DNA of 38,308 nucleotides, from NCBI GenBank assembly GCA_019694465.1, contig JAIBBV010000040.1, positions 1-38,308 on the forward strand, written 5' to 3'. The translations under genes and the position numbers were made by a program. This document shows, in pieces, positions 26,242 through 38,308 of the stretch. The stretch's first letter is position 1, and each line of letters opens with the position of its first letter. Under the pieces are notes generated by a model. The model searched no databases. It was given only the letters and a program-made list of their open reading frames with translations, and had not been told where the DNA came from. The stretch is from Oligoflexia bacterium. Lineage in GTDB: Bacteria > Bdellovibrionota_C > UBA2361 > JAFLCA01.

Positions 26242-27468
26242 CTATCCGATCTTGGACTTTAGCATCGCTGATAGCGTATCCAAAAAATCCTCCGTGTATT
26301 GATAAGAGCCAGCAGGCGGAGTTGATCCATGAATACAAACCGCTAAGTCCTTAGTCATCTTCCCGGCCTCCACTGCTTCTACGCATACATGCTCAAGAGT
26401 TCCGGCAAACTTTTTGAGTTCTTGGTTGCCATCGAACTGGGCCCGATAATATAGGCCTCTGGTCCAAGCGTAGATTGAAGCAATTGGATTAGTGGATGTT
26501 TTGTTACCCTTTTGATGTTCGCGATAGTGCCGAGTGACCGTGCCGTGCGCAGCCTCCGCCTCAATCGTCTTTCCATCTTCAGTCATGAGCACCGAAGTCA
26601 TTAAGCCAAGTGAACCATAGCCCTGCGCTACAACGTCAGACTGCACATCACCATCGTAGTTCTTGCAGGCCCATACGAATCCACCGTTAGACTTCACAGC
26701 ATAGGCAACCATGTCATCAATAAGTCGATGTTCGTATGAAATTCCGGCTTGCTTGAACTTGGCTTCAAATTCATCAGCAAAGACTGCGGCAAAAACATCC
26801 TTAAAGCGTCCGTCGTAGGCTTTGAGGATGGTGTTCTTGGTTGAAAGATAGACCGGCATTTTTTTTGTTAGGCCGTAGCTAAAGCAGCTGCGAGCGAAGC
26901 CCTGGATGGACTCATCCAAATTGTACATTCCTAAGGCCACTCCAGGTCCGGGGAACTCGAACACTTCATGCTCGATAGTCTTACCACCATCGCTAGGGGT
27001 AAACTTGATAGTAAGTTTACCCTTGGAAGGAACCACGAAGTCAGTTGCTTTGTACTGATCTCCAAAAGCATGTCGCCCTATTATAATAGGCTTGCTCCAG
27101 CCTGGGACTAGGCGAGGCACGTTCTTACAGATAATCGGCTCACGGAAAACAGTTCCCCCAATAATATTGCGGATTGTGCCATTTGGAGATTTCCACATTT
27201 TTTTTAGTTTAAATTCAGTTACGCGCGCCTCATCTGGCGTAATCGTAGCGCACTTAACGCCAACACGGTGCTTCTTGATGGCCTCAGCCGCTTGAATTGT
27301 GACCTTATCATCTGTCGCATCGCGATTTTGAATTGAGAGATCAAAGTACTGCAAATTAATATCCAAGTATGGAAGTATCAGTTTTTCGCGAATTAGCTTC
27401 CAAATAATCCTTGTCATCTCATCGCCATCAAGCTCAACGACCGGATTCTGTACTTTGATTTTTTTCAT
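26242..27468 (-). CDS. icd: NADP-dependent isocitrate dehydrogenase (eukaryote-like, type II)
   Basis: A 408-residue homodimeric-type IDH, converting isocitrate and NADP+ to 2-oxoglutarate, CO2 and NADPH in the citric acid cycle. The start [14 protein letters not shown], the [19 protein letters not shown] stretch (isocitrate-binding Ser/Asn/Arg residues), the catalytic Tyr/Lys region, [15 protein letters not shown], and [14 protein letters not shown] (adenosine-phosphate binding Arg-His typical of NADP-specific type II enzymes) are all visible. The length fits. The ATG at 27468 has AGGTGA 5 bases upstream. It follows the MXAN_5187-type gene by 51 bases, in which a 5-bp hairpin (GGCGG/CCGCC) occurs, so the two may be co-transcribed. 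It is convergent with atpB. Confidence 0.97.
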   Translation of the reverse strand: MKKIKVQNPVVELDGDEMTRIIWKLIREKLILPYLDINLQYFDLSIQNRDATDDKVTIQAAEAIKKHRVGVKCATITPDEARVTEFKLKKMWKSPNGTIRNIIGGTVFREPIICKNVPRLVPGWSKPIIIGRHAFGDQYKATDFVVPSKGKLTIKFTPSDGGKTIEHEVFEFPGPGVALGMYNLDESIQGFARSCFSYGLTKKMPVYLSTKNTILKAYDGRFKDVFAAVFADEFEAKFKQAGISYEHRLIDDMVAYAVKSNGGFVWACKNYDGDVQSDVVAQGYGSLGLMTSVLMTEDGKTIEAEAAHGTVTRHYREHQKGNKTSTNPIASIYAWTRGLYYRAQFDGNQELKKFAGTLEHVCVEAVEAGKMTKDLAVCIHGSTPPAGSYQYTEDFLDTLSAMLKSKIG

Positions 27469-27519
27469 AATTCACCTGCGGCGGAATGCCGCCTCAAATA
27501 GAAAACTAACGCATACAGC

Positions 27520-28116
27520 TCACTTCTTAACGCGCGCTTGAAGGCTAACTTTGCCGTCCTGAACGACCACCTTGAAAGAGATCTTCTTGCCAGCGTGCTT
27601 GGCCTTGAGCTCACGTGCTCGACTTACAAGAGAACGTTGAAAGGCCTTAAAATCGATATTTTGTTTCATGCCCGACTCTTTTTCAAGAGCACTCTTATAG
27701 CTCGAAAAAAGATCGTGCATGCCGCGCTCAACTTTACCTTCCGCGGTTTGTGCATGCTGGTCTTCCTTGGCATGACGAACGCGCAGATCGGCCTTAAAAA
27801 CGTCTTTAGAATATGCCCCTGCTTCGCGTTGTTTTTGTACGCGCTCCCAATAGGTGTGGTAAGTGCGATAACGCCCTTCGAGGGCGCGTAATCGAAAGCT
27901 AAGCTCAGAATTCTTGAATGGCGCGGCCAGGAGTCGCCGAATTTCTCTCTTTACCTGGGCATGTAGCTTGTCAGGCGGAAATTTGTTCAATCCAGCAAAA
28001 TACTGCTCAAATTGAACTTTAAGGTCGTTGATATTGGCCTCGAGTTGGTCAAGTTGTGAGCGAATCTGGGCTCTGGTGACCTGTCCCGATTCCGAATCCT
28101 TAGGTGTCTGGTCCAT
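27520..28116 (-). CDS. MXAN_5187-type helical protein of unknown function
   Basis: A 198-residue, highly charged and mostly alpha-helical protein. The N-terminus (ITRAQIR-like, QLDQLEANINDLKVQFEQYF) looks like a coiled coil. The segment VKREIRRLLAAPFKNSELSFRLRALEGRYRTYHTYWERVQKQREAG is the signature of the domain seen at the C-terminus of Myxococcus MXAN_5187 and in related deltaproteobacterial proteins. The last 45 residues (FKAFQRSLVSRARELKAKHAGKKISFKVVVQDGKVSLQARVKK) end in a basic strand-like tail. No signal peptide or membrane helix. It lies upstream of icd on the same strand. The family assignment rests on memory and the function is unknown. Its presence is the best lineage hint in the window. 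Confidence 0.75.
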   Translation of the reverse strand: MDQTPKDSESGQVTRAQIRSQLDQLEANINDLKVQFEQYFAGLNKFPPDKLHAQVKREIRRLLAAPFKNSELSFRLRALEGRYRTYHTYWERVQKQREAGAYSKDVFKADLRVRHAKEDQHAQTAEGKVERGMHDLFSSYKSALEKESGMKQNIDFKAFQRSLVSRARELKAKHAGKKISFKVVVQDGKVSLQARVKK

Positions 28117-28558
28117 TCCGAGCCTATCTCAATTAATGCACGAGCATTTTGTTTTGGCCTACGATCTGGAGCTCCTTCCCATAATTGGTCTTAAGATCTT
28201 CCAGACGCACCCTAATGCTGTTTTAGGTAGCGCTGCTGCTCTTTCACCTCATTTCTAGCTATCGTATTCTCAAAAGCTTAAGTTAATATGAGAATTTATT
28301 GTCGTAAGTGTCCTGGAAAATTGGATATTCAGAGAGCTTAAGGGCGCGTAACAAAATGAAGTGAATTGCTTCGCTTTGATAGCGATACGAGCCTTTTAAG
28401 TTTGTTGGGAGAGTTTTTACGACGGGCCCTAAGGCATTAGGGCGAGCTACAAAAAACGCTATATTGTTTTGCACGCCCTGGGGTTGTTGCAGGCCATATG
28501 GTGATTGGCGTAGTAGGTCTCATTTTGTTACCCACTCTGAGTTTAGGAATCATGCTTT
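28117..28558. other. 442-base divergent intergenic region before glmU
   Basis: Carries the promoters for glmU (plus) and the MXAN_5187-type gene (minus). It includes a perfect 7-base hairpin gccctaa/ttagggc at 28426-28443 with a GGCA loop. A 63-codon minus-strand GTG frame (28283-28474) is open but resembles nothing I know. I see no tRNA or recognised RNA family. The many short inverted repeats could belong to an unidentified small RNA. Confidence 0.35.
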
Positions 28559-29977
28559 ATGACTAAAGGGTCAGCAGCGGAGCGTTTAGCAGTAATTATC
28601 TTGGCAGCCGGCCTTGGCAAACGCATGAACTCTTCTCTGCCTAAGGCGCTGGTGCGCACTGATGAGCGTCCACTAATTGAGCATGTACTGCTCACAGCAA
28701 CTTCCCTCGCACCGGAGCGGCTAATTATCGTCACTGGCCACAAGGGAGAAGAGGTTGAGCGGACCGTGAACGAGGGCTCCAGTAGTGGCCTTTATGGAAA
28801 AACAGCTATTTCGTTCGCACGACAACGGGAACAACGCGGAACAGGCGACGCTGTGCGTAGCGCGCTTACTGCCTTGGATGATTTTGTTGGCCCCGTGGTA
28901 ATTCTATGCGCTGATGTGCCGCTATTAAAAAGTGAAACTCTAACCAGCATGCTAGCGCGGCACCGCTCACAAAGTGCCACCATTACGCTACTTACTCTGG
29001 TGGCTTCAAATCCCAAGCTATATGGGCGTATTCTGCGATCGGCGCAGAGTGGAAAAATTGAAGCAATAATTGAAGCTCGCGACTGCACTCCGGAGCAGCT
29101 GCTAATAGATGAGATTAATGCCGCCGTTTACGTTGTTGAGTCAGCTTTCTTAAAGCCGGCAGTAGAGGGCTTAGAGAACAACAATGCCCAAAAGGAATAC
29201 TATCTAACTGACATTGTTTCCCGCGCTGTGCGTGAGGGGCAAGGTGTAGAGGCCGTAGTTTCGCGCGACGAAGACGAGGTCGAGGGCGTAAACACTTTGG
29301 TTGATTTAGCTGAAGTTAATGGGCGTTTACGTAGAAATCGAATCAATCGCCTAATCGAGTCAGGGGTTCACTTTGTCGATCCCGCTTCGTGCTTTATTGA
29401 TTCCAGCTGCTCCATCGCTCCCGGCGCTCAAATTGGGCCACAAGTGCAGCTAGTGGGAAAAACTGTTATTTCCGAAGGAGCAAAACTTGATGGCCAAATA
29501 TATTTGAAGGACGCAAGCGTTGGCGCGCGAACACATATTAGAATCTGCGTTAGAGCAGAGTCCGCAATAATTGGCGAAGAATGCATCATTGGCCCATTTG
29601 CGCATCTTCGCCCTGGCTCCAAACTATCTAAGACTGTGCATGTGGGAAATTTTGTAGAGACAAAAAACTCTTTCCTAGCTGAAGGAGCCAAGGCCAATCA
29701 TCTTACATATCTCGGTGACTGTGAGATAGGCGAGAACTCAAACATTGGCGCTGGCACGATAACTTGCAACTATGATGGGGTTAATAAGCACAAAACTATT
29801 ATTGGAAAGAATGTTTTTGTAGGCAGCAACTCAGCCTTAGTTGCTCCAGTAACAGTTGATGATGGAGCCACAATTGGGGCTGGCTCAGTAATTACGAAAG
29901 ATGTTGAAAAAGATGCGCTAGCCCTAACCCGAGCACCGCAGATTTCAAAGAAAGGGTGGAAGAGGCGAACGCGTTAG
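28559..29977 (+). CDS. glmU: Bifunctional GlmU: glucosamine-1-phosphate acetyltransferase and UDP-GlcNAc pyrophosphorylase
   Basis: A 472-residue enzyme making UDP-N-acetylglucosamine, precursor of peptidoglycan and lipopolysaccharide. The N-terminal uridyltransferase part has LAVIILAAGLGKRMNSSLPKAL (nucleotide and sugar binding), LCADVPLL (metal-binding Asp), EYYLTDIV and EGVNTLVDL. The C-terminal part is a left-handed beta-helix of hexapeptide repeats, with ANHLTYLGDCEIGENSNIGAGTITCNYDG and the catalytic His in ANHL, plus the conserved VGSNSALVAPVTV. The overall length is normal (E. coli 456). AGGA lies about 10 bases before the ATG. It stands alone on the plus strand and ends before a strongly structured region. 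Confidence 0.97.
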   Translation: MTKGSAAERLAVIILAAGLGKRMNSSLPKALVRTDERPLIEHVLLTATSLAPERLIIVTGHKGEEVERTVNEGSSSGLYGKTAISFARQREQRGTGDAVRSALTALDDFVGPVVILCADVPLLKSETLTSMLARHRSQSATITLLTLVASNPKLYGRILRSAQSGKIEAIIEARDCTPEQLLIDEINAAVYVVESAFLKPAVEGLENNNAQKEYYLTDIVSRAVREGQGVEAVVSRDEDEVEGVNTLVDLAEVNGRLRRNRINRLIESGVHFVDPASCFIDSSCSIAPGAQIGPQVQLVGKTVISEGAKLDGQIYLKDASVGARTHIRICVRAESAIIGEECIIGPFAHLRPGSKLSKTVHVGNFVETKNSFLAEGAKANHLTYLGDCEIGENSNIGAGTITCNYDGVNKHKTIIGKNVFVGSNSALVAPVTVDDGATIGAGSVITKDVEKDALALTRAPQISKKGWKRRTR

Positions 29978-29989
29978 GAGCTAGCGTAA

Positions 29990-30066
29990 AGCTGTCCTGT
30001 AAGGCCTAAAAGTGCCATAAGCATGTGCGATCTATGCAAAGCTGGTTTTAGGCCAGGCAGAGCTTA
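29990..30066. terminator. Imperfect hairpin between convergent glmU and the small basic gene
   Basis: The arms ggcctaaaa (30003-30011) and ttttaggcc (30046-30054) are perfect complements. Flanking agct and cct/agg pairs extend the structure outward with small bulges. It sits just after glmU and just before the end of the convergent small gene at 30074. There is no run of T on either strand, so termination is only inferred from position. Confidence 0.35.
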
Positions 30067-30073
30067 GCTGCTC

Positions 30074-30190
30074 TTACTTTTTTGCGCGGGCCTTTTTAGC
30101 CGCTATGCGCAATCTTTTTTGGCGACGCTCACGCAATTTCATATCACGTGCGTCACGGCGAGATTGGCTACGCTTAGTTGGTGATGCCAT
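30074..30190 (-). CDS. 38-residue strongly basic protein
   Basis: A very short gene of 39 codons including stop. The ATG at 30190 has a strong GAGGAAG Shine-Dalgarno about 8 bases upstream. The product begins MASPTKRSQSRRDARDMKL and ends in a lysine/alanine/arginine tail. Over 40% of residues are Lys or Arg and none is aromatic or Cys. It resembles small ribosomal or nucleic-acid-binding proteins but matches none I can name. bL32 shares only the first few residues' style, and the Thx/S31e class is not a match. It lies on the minus strand opposite glmU and dapA. The strong ribosome-binding site and the composition argue for a real gene. Confidence 0.6.
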   Translation of the reverse strand: MASPTKRSQSRRDARDMKLRERRQKRLRIAAKKARAKK

Positions 30191-30363
30191 AAGCTACTTC
30201 CTCAAAGAAGTCAGGAGGGTACATAAATTATCAACAGGAGTCAAATTTGCAGAATGCGCTAAGAAATTAGCACAATCCAATAGCTTGGCACCCCAAACTA
30301 TTGGTGAACTCGGGGTGGGAATGGTAGGAGTTAGAAGCAAACATTATTTTCCGGTATCTTCTG

Positions 30364-33734
<3,371 letters not shown>

Positions 33735-33936
33735 TCACGCTAGGCCCGGTTTTGGGGCATAATTTTCGGCATTTCTGCCGCCGACCGTCCTGAACCGCTC
33801 GAATTCCTTGTATTGTAGACATCTTAGGGATGTTTCGTAAAGCCGTAAGCTTCTCTATCTCGCCAAAAAATGCCAGTAATATCAGTATATTATTAAGCTT
33901 TCTCCCGGCCTGTTAACAAGTGTGCGGGAAACGCAC

Positions 33937-35079
33937 TTAAAAGCCTGAAACTTTTAGCGATTCATTGCCGCCAATTTCATCCAGCTTAACTATTGAGCCG
34001 CCCTCAATCTGCAAGCAAAGACTATCCCTTACTCGCTCCATCAGGTCCAAAGGCGCAGCTGTCCCGGTCATAAAAACCTGGCGTGGCTTCATGAAGACTA
34101 GGTCTATTAGTTTTCGTCTCCGCCCGGCGTCTAGCTCGGATTCTACGTCGTCCAGTAGTACAAGTGGCGACTCGTCTCGCTTTTCCTCAATCAGCTCGAC
34201 CACTGCCAGCTTCAAGGCCAACACAATGCTGCGCGCCTGCCCTTGTGACGCAAACGCGCGCGCTGGCTTTCCCCCAAGATCTACAACCATGTCGTCCCGA
34301 TGTGGCCCAACTATGGCAGAGCCGTGCTCTATTTCGCGCTCGCGATGCTCTCGCAGTTTAGCTATTACTTTTTCAATACTTAGATCTTCGTGCGACTCTG
34401 CCCCCAAATTTGACTTGAGGCGTAGGCTTAGATCGCCCTCCGCTCTTGAAAATTCTCGATAGAATTGAGCAGCCTTATCTTCTATTTGACGAAGGAACTC
34501 CTGACGCGCGCCAAATATCGACAGCCCCCTCTCGGCCAGCAGCTCGTCCCAAGCATCTAGTTGGCGAGGATCTGCTACTCCGGCTCTAAGAAGAGCATTT
34601 TTGCTCTTCAGTGTGCGGTGATATTCTAAAACCGTATTAATCAAACTTGGTCGAAAGTCTACCAAGTGCTTGTCCATGAAGCGTCTGCGCTCTTGTGGTG
34701 TACCGCGCACCAATGACAGGTCAGTTGGGGAAAAAGTGACCGCTAACAGCTTGCCTAAAAAAGCGGAAAGATATTCGACCTTGTTTCCGTTTATATATGC
34801 AGTCTTTCCGTCCTCAGTTATCGCCACACCTAGCTCAAAACGCTGCTCCTTTGATTCTACCTCTGCGAAAACTGAAGCTTCCTTGTGTTGCCAGCGGATA
34901 AGCTCCTTTAGGTTGCTAGTGCGAAACGATCTTCCACTAGACAAGAGACCCACGGCCTCAACAAAGTTGGTTTTGCCCTGACCGTTGTCGCCGTGGAGGA
35001 AGTTTGCACCGCTCAAAAAGCGGACGCTCTGATCGTGCAGATTTCTAAATTGATACAACCGAAGCGCGCGTATGAGCAT
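33937..35079 (-). CDS. recF: DNA replication and repair protein RecF
   Basis: A 380-residue ABC-like ATPase that loads RecA at gaps. Seen: Walker A FLHGDNGQGKTNFVEAVGLL (residues about 26-46), the adjacent FRTSNLKELI, signature SQGQARSIVLALKLA (about 290) and Walker B LVLLDDVESELDAGRR (about 315-330), then QVFMTGTAA. These occur in the order and spacing of the RecF family. It begins 4 bases after the dnaN stop, so the pair is co-transcribed. Its tail ends SGF. A hairpin with arms related to aagtgtgcg and cgcactt lies at its stop (about 33918-33938) and could terminate, but has no U-run. Confidence 0.97.
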   Translation of the reverse strand: MLIRALRLYQFRNLHDQSVRFLSGANFLHGDNGQGKTNFVEAVGLLSSGRSFRTSNLKELIRWQHKEASVFAEVESKEQRFELGVAITEDGKTAYINGNKVEYLSAFLGKLLAVTFSPTDLSLVRGTPQERRRFMDKHLVDFRPSLINTVLEYHRTLKSKNALLRAGVADPRQLDAWDELLAERGLSIFGARQEFLRQIEDKAAQFYREFSRAEGDLSLRLKSNLGAESHEDLSIEKVIAKLREHREREIEHGSAIVGPHRDDMVVDLGGKPARAFASQGQARSIVLALKLAVVELIEEKRDESPLVLLDDVESELDAGRRRKLIDLVFMKPRQVFMTGTAAPLDLMERVRDSLCLQIEGGSIVKLDEIGGNESLKVSGF

Positions 35080-35083
35080 GCCG

Positions 35084-36214
35084 CTATGATAAGCGCATCG
35101 GCATCACAATTGCGACACTAGACTCGTCCCCATCAGCAAAGAAGCGCCCCGGTCCCAGCTCTCCGTTGAGCTCAATTACTAGGTTTTTATTTTCAGCAAG
35201 AGAGGCAGTAATATCAAGTACATACTTAGCGTTAAATCCAACGCTAAGCGGCTTGCCAGCATACTCTACTGCCAACTCCTCGCGCGCCTCGCCAAGCTCT
35301 GGCGAAGAGCTCGAAATGCGCAAAGCCTTGTCGGTAAAATCCAAGCGCACACACTTGCCCTTATCTGTTACCATTAGAGCAACGCGCCGTAGGGCCTGAC
35401 TCAGGTCTTCGCCGTTTAGCTTGGCGCGAGTTCCCTCCTGCTTTGGGATGACCTGGTTGTAGTCTGGAAACTCGCCATCAAGGAGTCTCATAGAAACCTT
35501 CCCTGAAGGCGTCTCAATGAGCAAGAACCCCTCTCTAATATCAAGGCCTATCTCTCGGTCCTCTTCAAAACTAATTAGCTTACGGACCTCGGAAAGGCCT
35601 TTACGAGGCACGACAACTCGCTCAGAAAAATCCAACCCCTTAATCGGTCGCGTTATCATCGCTAGCCTATGGCCGTCTGTTGCAACTAAACGCAGGCTAC
35701 GATCTGCCTTTTTGCCCTTGCCGTCGCCAATCATTTCGAAACAAACGCCGTTCAGGATAAACCTAGTTTCGTCCTGGGATACGGCGTAAATTGTTTTATT
35801 GATCATTTCCAAAAATTCTTTGGCGCTTACTTTACTACGCGCCTCAAACCCAACTCCCGGTAAACTTGGGTACTCTTCAGCGCTCACACCATTCATGCGT
35901 AAGGTTGTACCCTTAGTGGTAATACTTAAGCGCTCGCCCTCTGATAGCTTAAGATTAATGTCAGAGTCTGGTAGCTCACGCACAATGTCAGAAAACACTT
36001 TTGCGTTTACGGTCGTACTGCCTCCACTCTTAACTTTGGCTGGAACGCTGGTGAGGGCCGTAATTTCTAGGTCAGTGGCAGATATCTTTAGTTTGCCATC
36101 TGTTGCGGACAGCAGCACATTTGAAAGGATTGGCATCGTGGCGCGCTTTTCCACGATGCTTTCAGTTGCAAATAAAGCTTTGGTAAGTTCAGCCTTAGAA
36201 ATTGTTAGGTCCAT
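35084..36214 (-). CDS. dnaN: DNA polymerase III sliding clamp subunit beta
   Basis: A 376-residue sliding clamp, ring-forming processivity factor of the replicase. It shows the three-domain pattern: N-terminal MDLTISKAELTKALFATESIVEKR with TMPILSNVLL, RFILNGVCFE, and C-terminal GFNAKYVLDIT and VIVMPMRLS. The final strand with the conserved hydrophobic cleft residues is intact. The ATG at 36214 has only a weak Shine-Dalgarno. It is separated from dnaA by the 575-base gap and followed closely by recF. The usual length is about 366-380, so it is complete. Confidence 0.98.
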   Translation of the reverse strand: MDLTISKAELTKALFATESIVEKRATMPILSNVLLSATDGKLKISATDLEITALTSVPAKVKSGGSTTVNAKVFSDIVRELPDSDINLKLSEGERLSITTKGTTLRMNGVSAEEYPSLPGVGFEARSKVSAKEFLEMINKTIYAVSQDETRFILNGVCFEMIGDGKGKKADRSLRLVATDGHRLAMITRPIKGLDFSERVVVPRKGLSEVRKLISFEEDREIGLDIREGFLLIETPSGKVSMRLLDGEFPDYNQVIPKQEGTRAKLNGEDLSQALRRVALMVTDKGKCVRLDFTDKALRISSSSPELGEAREELAVEYAGKPLSVGFNAKYVLDITASLAENKNLVIELNGELGPGRFFADGDESSVAIVMPMRLS

Positions 36215-36789
36215 AAATACTACTCTCAGTAAGTTAGCGACTTGGCGTCAGTAACAAAAAGCTCAATTCAAATCACGGGCCTGCGTTGGGAGAAAATTGA
36301 TTCAGCCTGCTTCAATTTATTTTGCCCCCTAATTTTGTAATCAATGATACGAAAGAAACATTTCGTTTAGAACAAAAATCTCTGACACTTATCTCATGAC
36401 TAAGCATCGAATTGATATGCTTGGTCTCTAAGGCTTGGAAATGGTGGCTCGTCTTTTTAAGAGCGATCATTGTTTGCATGTTTATGAGTTGTTTCTCTTT
36501 TATTATTTAAAGATAAATACTTAGCAGTAGTAATAGGGCCGGTACTTTTCAGGGGGAACAGCCACTAAGTGGCCGAAACCACGAGCAAGTGCATGTGGGT
36601 AAAGTGTTGTTTCTTGATAGAGAAAACTCGACAGATTTACCGACACCAGTAATTTCCGAAAACGGCGCCGAAATACCTCCAAAATCCCCATAGGTTTCCA
36701 ACAACTTTTACCGGAAAAATCAACGCAATATCAGCCAATTATCTGAGTTATTAACAAAACAACCAACATCAGTAAGGTGTTGGTTGTTT
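36215..36789. other. AT-rich dnaN-dnaA intergenic region, candidate origin region
   Basis: A 575-base non-coding gap in the usual place for a replication origin or dnaN promoter. It has the dnaA terminator (36756-36790), one near-consensus DnaA site (36594-36602), ttattaaca at 36749-36757, a palindrome cggcgccg (36663-36670), and three CCGAAA copies (36573-36578, 36656-36661, 36668-36673). The canonical TTATCCACA is absent, so an origin here is only suspected. The upstream side of dnaA is cut off by the window. Confidence 0.35.
36594..36602 (-). promoter_or_regulatory. Candidate DnaA box (one mismatch)
   Basis: Read on the minus strand this is TTACCCACA, one base from the consensus TTATCCACA. 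A lone site carries little weight and it may be chance. Confidence 0.3.
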
Positions 36790-36790
36790 T
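36756..36790 (-). terminator. Terminator of dnaA
   Basis: The 13-base arms aaaacaaccaaca (36756-36768) and tgttggttgtttt (36778-36790) are perfect complements around 9 bases. They start at the dnaA stop, and on the minus strand they are followed by the T-rich TGTTAATAAC. The T-rich arm on the plus strand could also terminate in the opposite direction. The stem is AT-rich but long. Confidence 0.8.
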
Positions 36791-38208
36791 TAGATCCCCG
36801 TCAACCGTCGCTCAATTTCAGAAACAATTGAACGCACCCGATCGTCAGAGCCAACCTTGGCAGCAACAACATTTGCGGCGTGGATTACGCTTGAATGATC
36901 GCGGCCGCCAAAATGCCCACCGATTTCTGGATAGGAACAGGTGGTATGTTTTCTGCAAAGGTACATAGCTATGTGGCGTGGGAAAGAAAGATTTTTTGTG
37001 CGACGCTTTGAGATCATGTCAGAGGTTTTAATACTAAAATGCTCCGCCACAACTTTCTTAATGTCGTCGACTGAAATTGTTACAGACTTTGGTTGAAGAA
37101 TGTGTTTTAGGGCAGAACGAGCAAGATCCATCGAAATATCGACGTGCTGTAAGCTGCTCACCGCATGTAGTCGAGTTAAAGCGCCCTCAAGCTCTCTAAC
37201 GTTAGAGGCAATTTTCTCAGAAATTAAATGCGCCACATCCTCTGGAAGGGCGAAATCTTCCACCGAGGCTTTGCGTTTTAGGATTGCTACACGAGTCTCA
37301 AAGTCTGGAGCCTGAAGATCGGCCGTCAGCCCCCAAGAGAAGCGAGTTTGTAGACGCTCCTCGATCCCGGGAATCTCCTGTGGCAATTTGTCTGAGGTAA
37401 GAACTATTTGGTGCTTGGCGTCATGGAGAGCGTTAAATGTGTGGAAGAACTCTTCCTGTGTGCGCTCTTTACCGCACATGAACTGTATGTCGTCAATCAA
37501 CAGAAGCTCAATTGCGCGCATGCGGTTTCTAAACTCGTTCATCGTCCCGTGGCGCAAGGCCTGTATCAGCTCATTAGTGAAGCCCTCAGACGACATATAC
37601 AAAACGCGCGCCTTTGGATTACGAGCAAGGACGGCATTCCCAATTGCGTGTAGGAGGTGAGTCTTGCCTAAGCCCACACCACCATAAATAAAGAACGGGT
37701 TGTAACTGAGGCCGGGGCGCTCAGCCACTCTCATGGCAGCTGCGTGACAAAACTGATTGCTACTTCCAACAACAAACGTGTCGAATGTGTACTTAGGGTT
37801 TATTCCGGACAGGCGTGCCCCTTCGGGCGATATCGCCGCGTTTGCCTCGGCTTCCTGGCGCTGGGTGGGTAGCTTGACCTTCTTTATAACAATTGGACTT
37901 GGCTTTCCGGCGCTTTCTGGGGAGCTCTCTACAACAGAAAAACGCAGTCTAATTGAAGAGATGCCCATCTCCTTGGCTATAAATGAGCTTAGGCGCGACT
38001 TAAATTCGCGATCTACGTGATTACAAACTAAGCGCGAGGGGGCTGTAATCACGACTTCGCCAGAGCTAGCGTCTACTGACTGGACTTTGAGGGGTTTGAT
38101 GTAGGCAATGTAAATTTGAGGATCGAGTTCGCTTTGGAGAGCAGAAACACCTTTCTGCCAGACATCGAGAAAAGCATGGCCGGTCCCCTGCACTACAGCT
38201 TCTTCCAT
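36790..38208 (-). CDS. dnaA: Chromosomal replication initiator DnaA
   Basis: A 472-residue AAA+ initiator from the ATG at 38208. A TTG at 38253 would add 15 non-conserved residues. Seen: N-terminal domain I (FLDVWQKGVSALQ...), Walker A GGVGLGKTHLLHAIGN, Walker B LLLIDDIQF, the sensor segment RFSWGLTADLQAPD, and domain IV with the DNA-binding signature SYPEIGGHFGGRDHSSVIHA. It heads the dnaA-dnaN-recF-gyrB cluster on the minus strand, with its upstream region partly cut off by the window end. The terminator follows at once. Length is typical for a DnaA with a short linker. Confidence 0.98.
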   Translation of the reverse strand: MEEAVVQGTGHAFLDVWQKGVSALQSELDPQIYIAYIKPLKVQSVDASSGEVVITAPSRLVCNHVDREFKSRLSSFIAKEMGISSIRLRFSVVESSPESAGKPSPIVIKKVKLPTQRQEAEANAAISPEGARLSGINPKYTFDTFVVGSSNQFCHAAAMRVAERPGLSYNPFFIYGGVGLGKTHLLHAIGNAVLARNPKARVLYMSSEGFTNELIQALRHGTMNEFRNRMRAIELLLIDDIQFMCGKERTQEEFFHTFNALHDAKHQIVLTSDKLPQEIPGIEERLQTRFSWGLTADLQAPDFETRVAILKRKASVEDFALPEDVAHLISEKIASNVRELEGALTRLHAVSSLQHVDISMDLARSALKHILQPKSVTISVDDIKKVVAEHFSIKTSDMISKRRTKNLSFPRHIAMYLCRKHTTCSYPEIGGHFGGRDHSSVIHAANVVAAKVGSDDRVRSIVSEIERRLTGI

Positions 38209-38308
38209 AACACCCACACTCTCACTTCTTGTCTTTATTGGCGTCCGATGCAACCCGAGCTACGGTCAAATAAAATGGACTTCGACAGTACGGGCGAAGG
38301 TTTAACGG

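Noticed and set aside
28283..28474. 63-codon minus-strand frame starting with GTG
   Set aside because: No recognisable motif and no strong Shine-Dalgarno. Composition does not stand out from the intergenic sequence.
28559..29977. Antisense frames within glmU and other long genes
   Set aside because: They are shadow frames of clear genes with no independent support.

Overview
The window looks like ordinary chromosome of a Gram-negative bacterium of deltaproteobacterial type (Myxococcota, Bdellovibrionota or a related uncultured lineage). This is inferred from an MXAN_5187-type protein, a DUF6502 protein, several lipobox lipoproteins, a class II ribonucleotide reductase, a eukaryote-like NADP isocitrate dehydrogenase, and the replication-gene block. 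I see no tRNA, rRNA, CRISPR array, phage or insertion sequence. Coding density is high and GC is moderate.

Layout. 1-504 is the 3' end of uvrA. 635-2851 is a large GT-C-type membrane protein. 3042-7369 (minus) holds mscL, then nrdJ (B12-dependent ribonucleotide reductase) between two different Rrf2 regulators that both keep a three-cysteine Fe-S motif. 7546-8961 is a tyrosine phenol-lyase, followed by a long perfect hairpin and a DUF6502 gene. 10239-12443 (minus) has a methyltransferase and a lipoprotein. 12772-15971 is a four-gene envelope operon: cupredoxin-like protein, two lipoproteins (the second GNA1162-like), and a TlpA-type thioredoxin lipoprotein. 16111-17685 (minus) is a divergent HDOD-like signalling protein.

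17910-25370 is the most interesting region. Six tightly packed or overlapping plus-strand genes encode a heterodimeric ABC exporter (one consensus and one degenerate ATP site), a short-chain dehydrogenase, a FAD amine-oxidase-like protein, a DUF1365 protein and a cyclopropane-fatty-acid-synthase-like methyltransferase. The last has Gln where the E. coli enzyme has a bicarbonate-binding His. Together they suggest a pathway that modifies membrane acyl chains and perhaps moves the product. A lone atpB follows, without other ATP synthase genes.

26242-31248 carries icd, an MXAN_5187-type gene, glmU, a 38-residue basic protein gene on the minus strand, and a dapA-like gene with two proton-relay residues replaced. 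31245-38208 (minus) is the replication block gyrB, recF, dnaN, dnaA. The AT-rich dnaN-dnaA gap holds a clear dnaA terminator and a weak candidate DnaA site, so the origin may be near this end.
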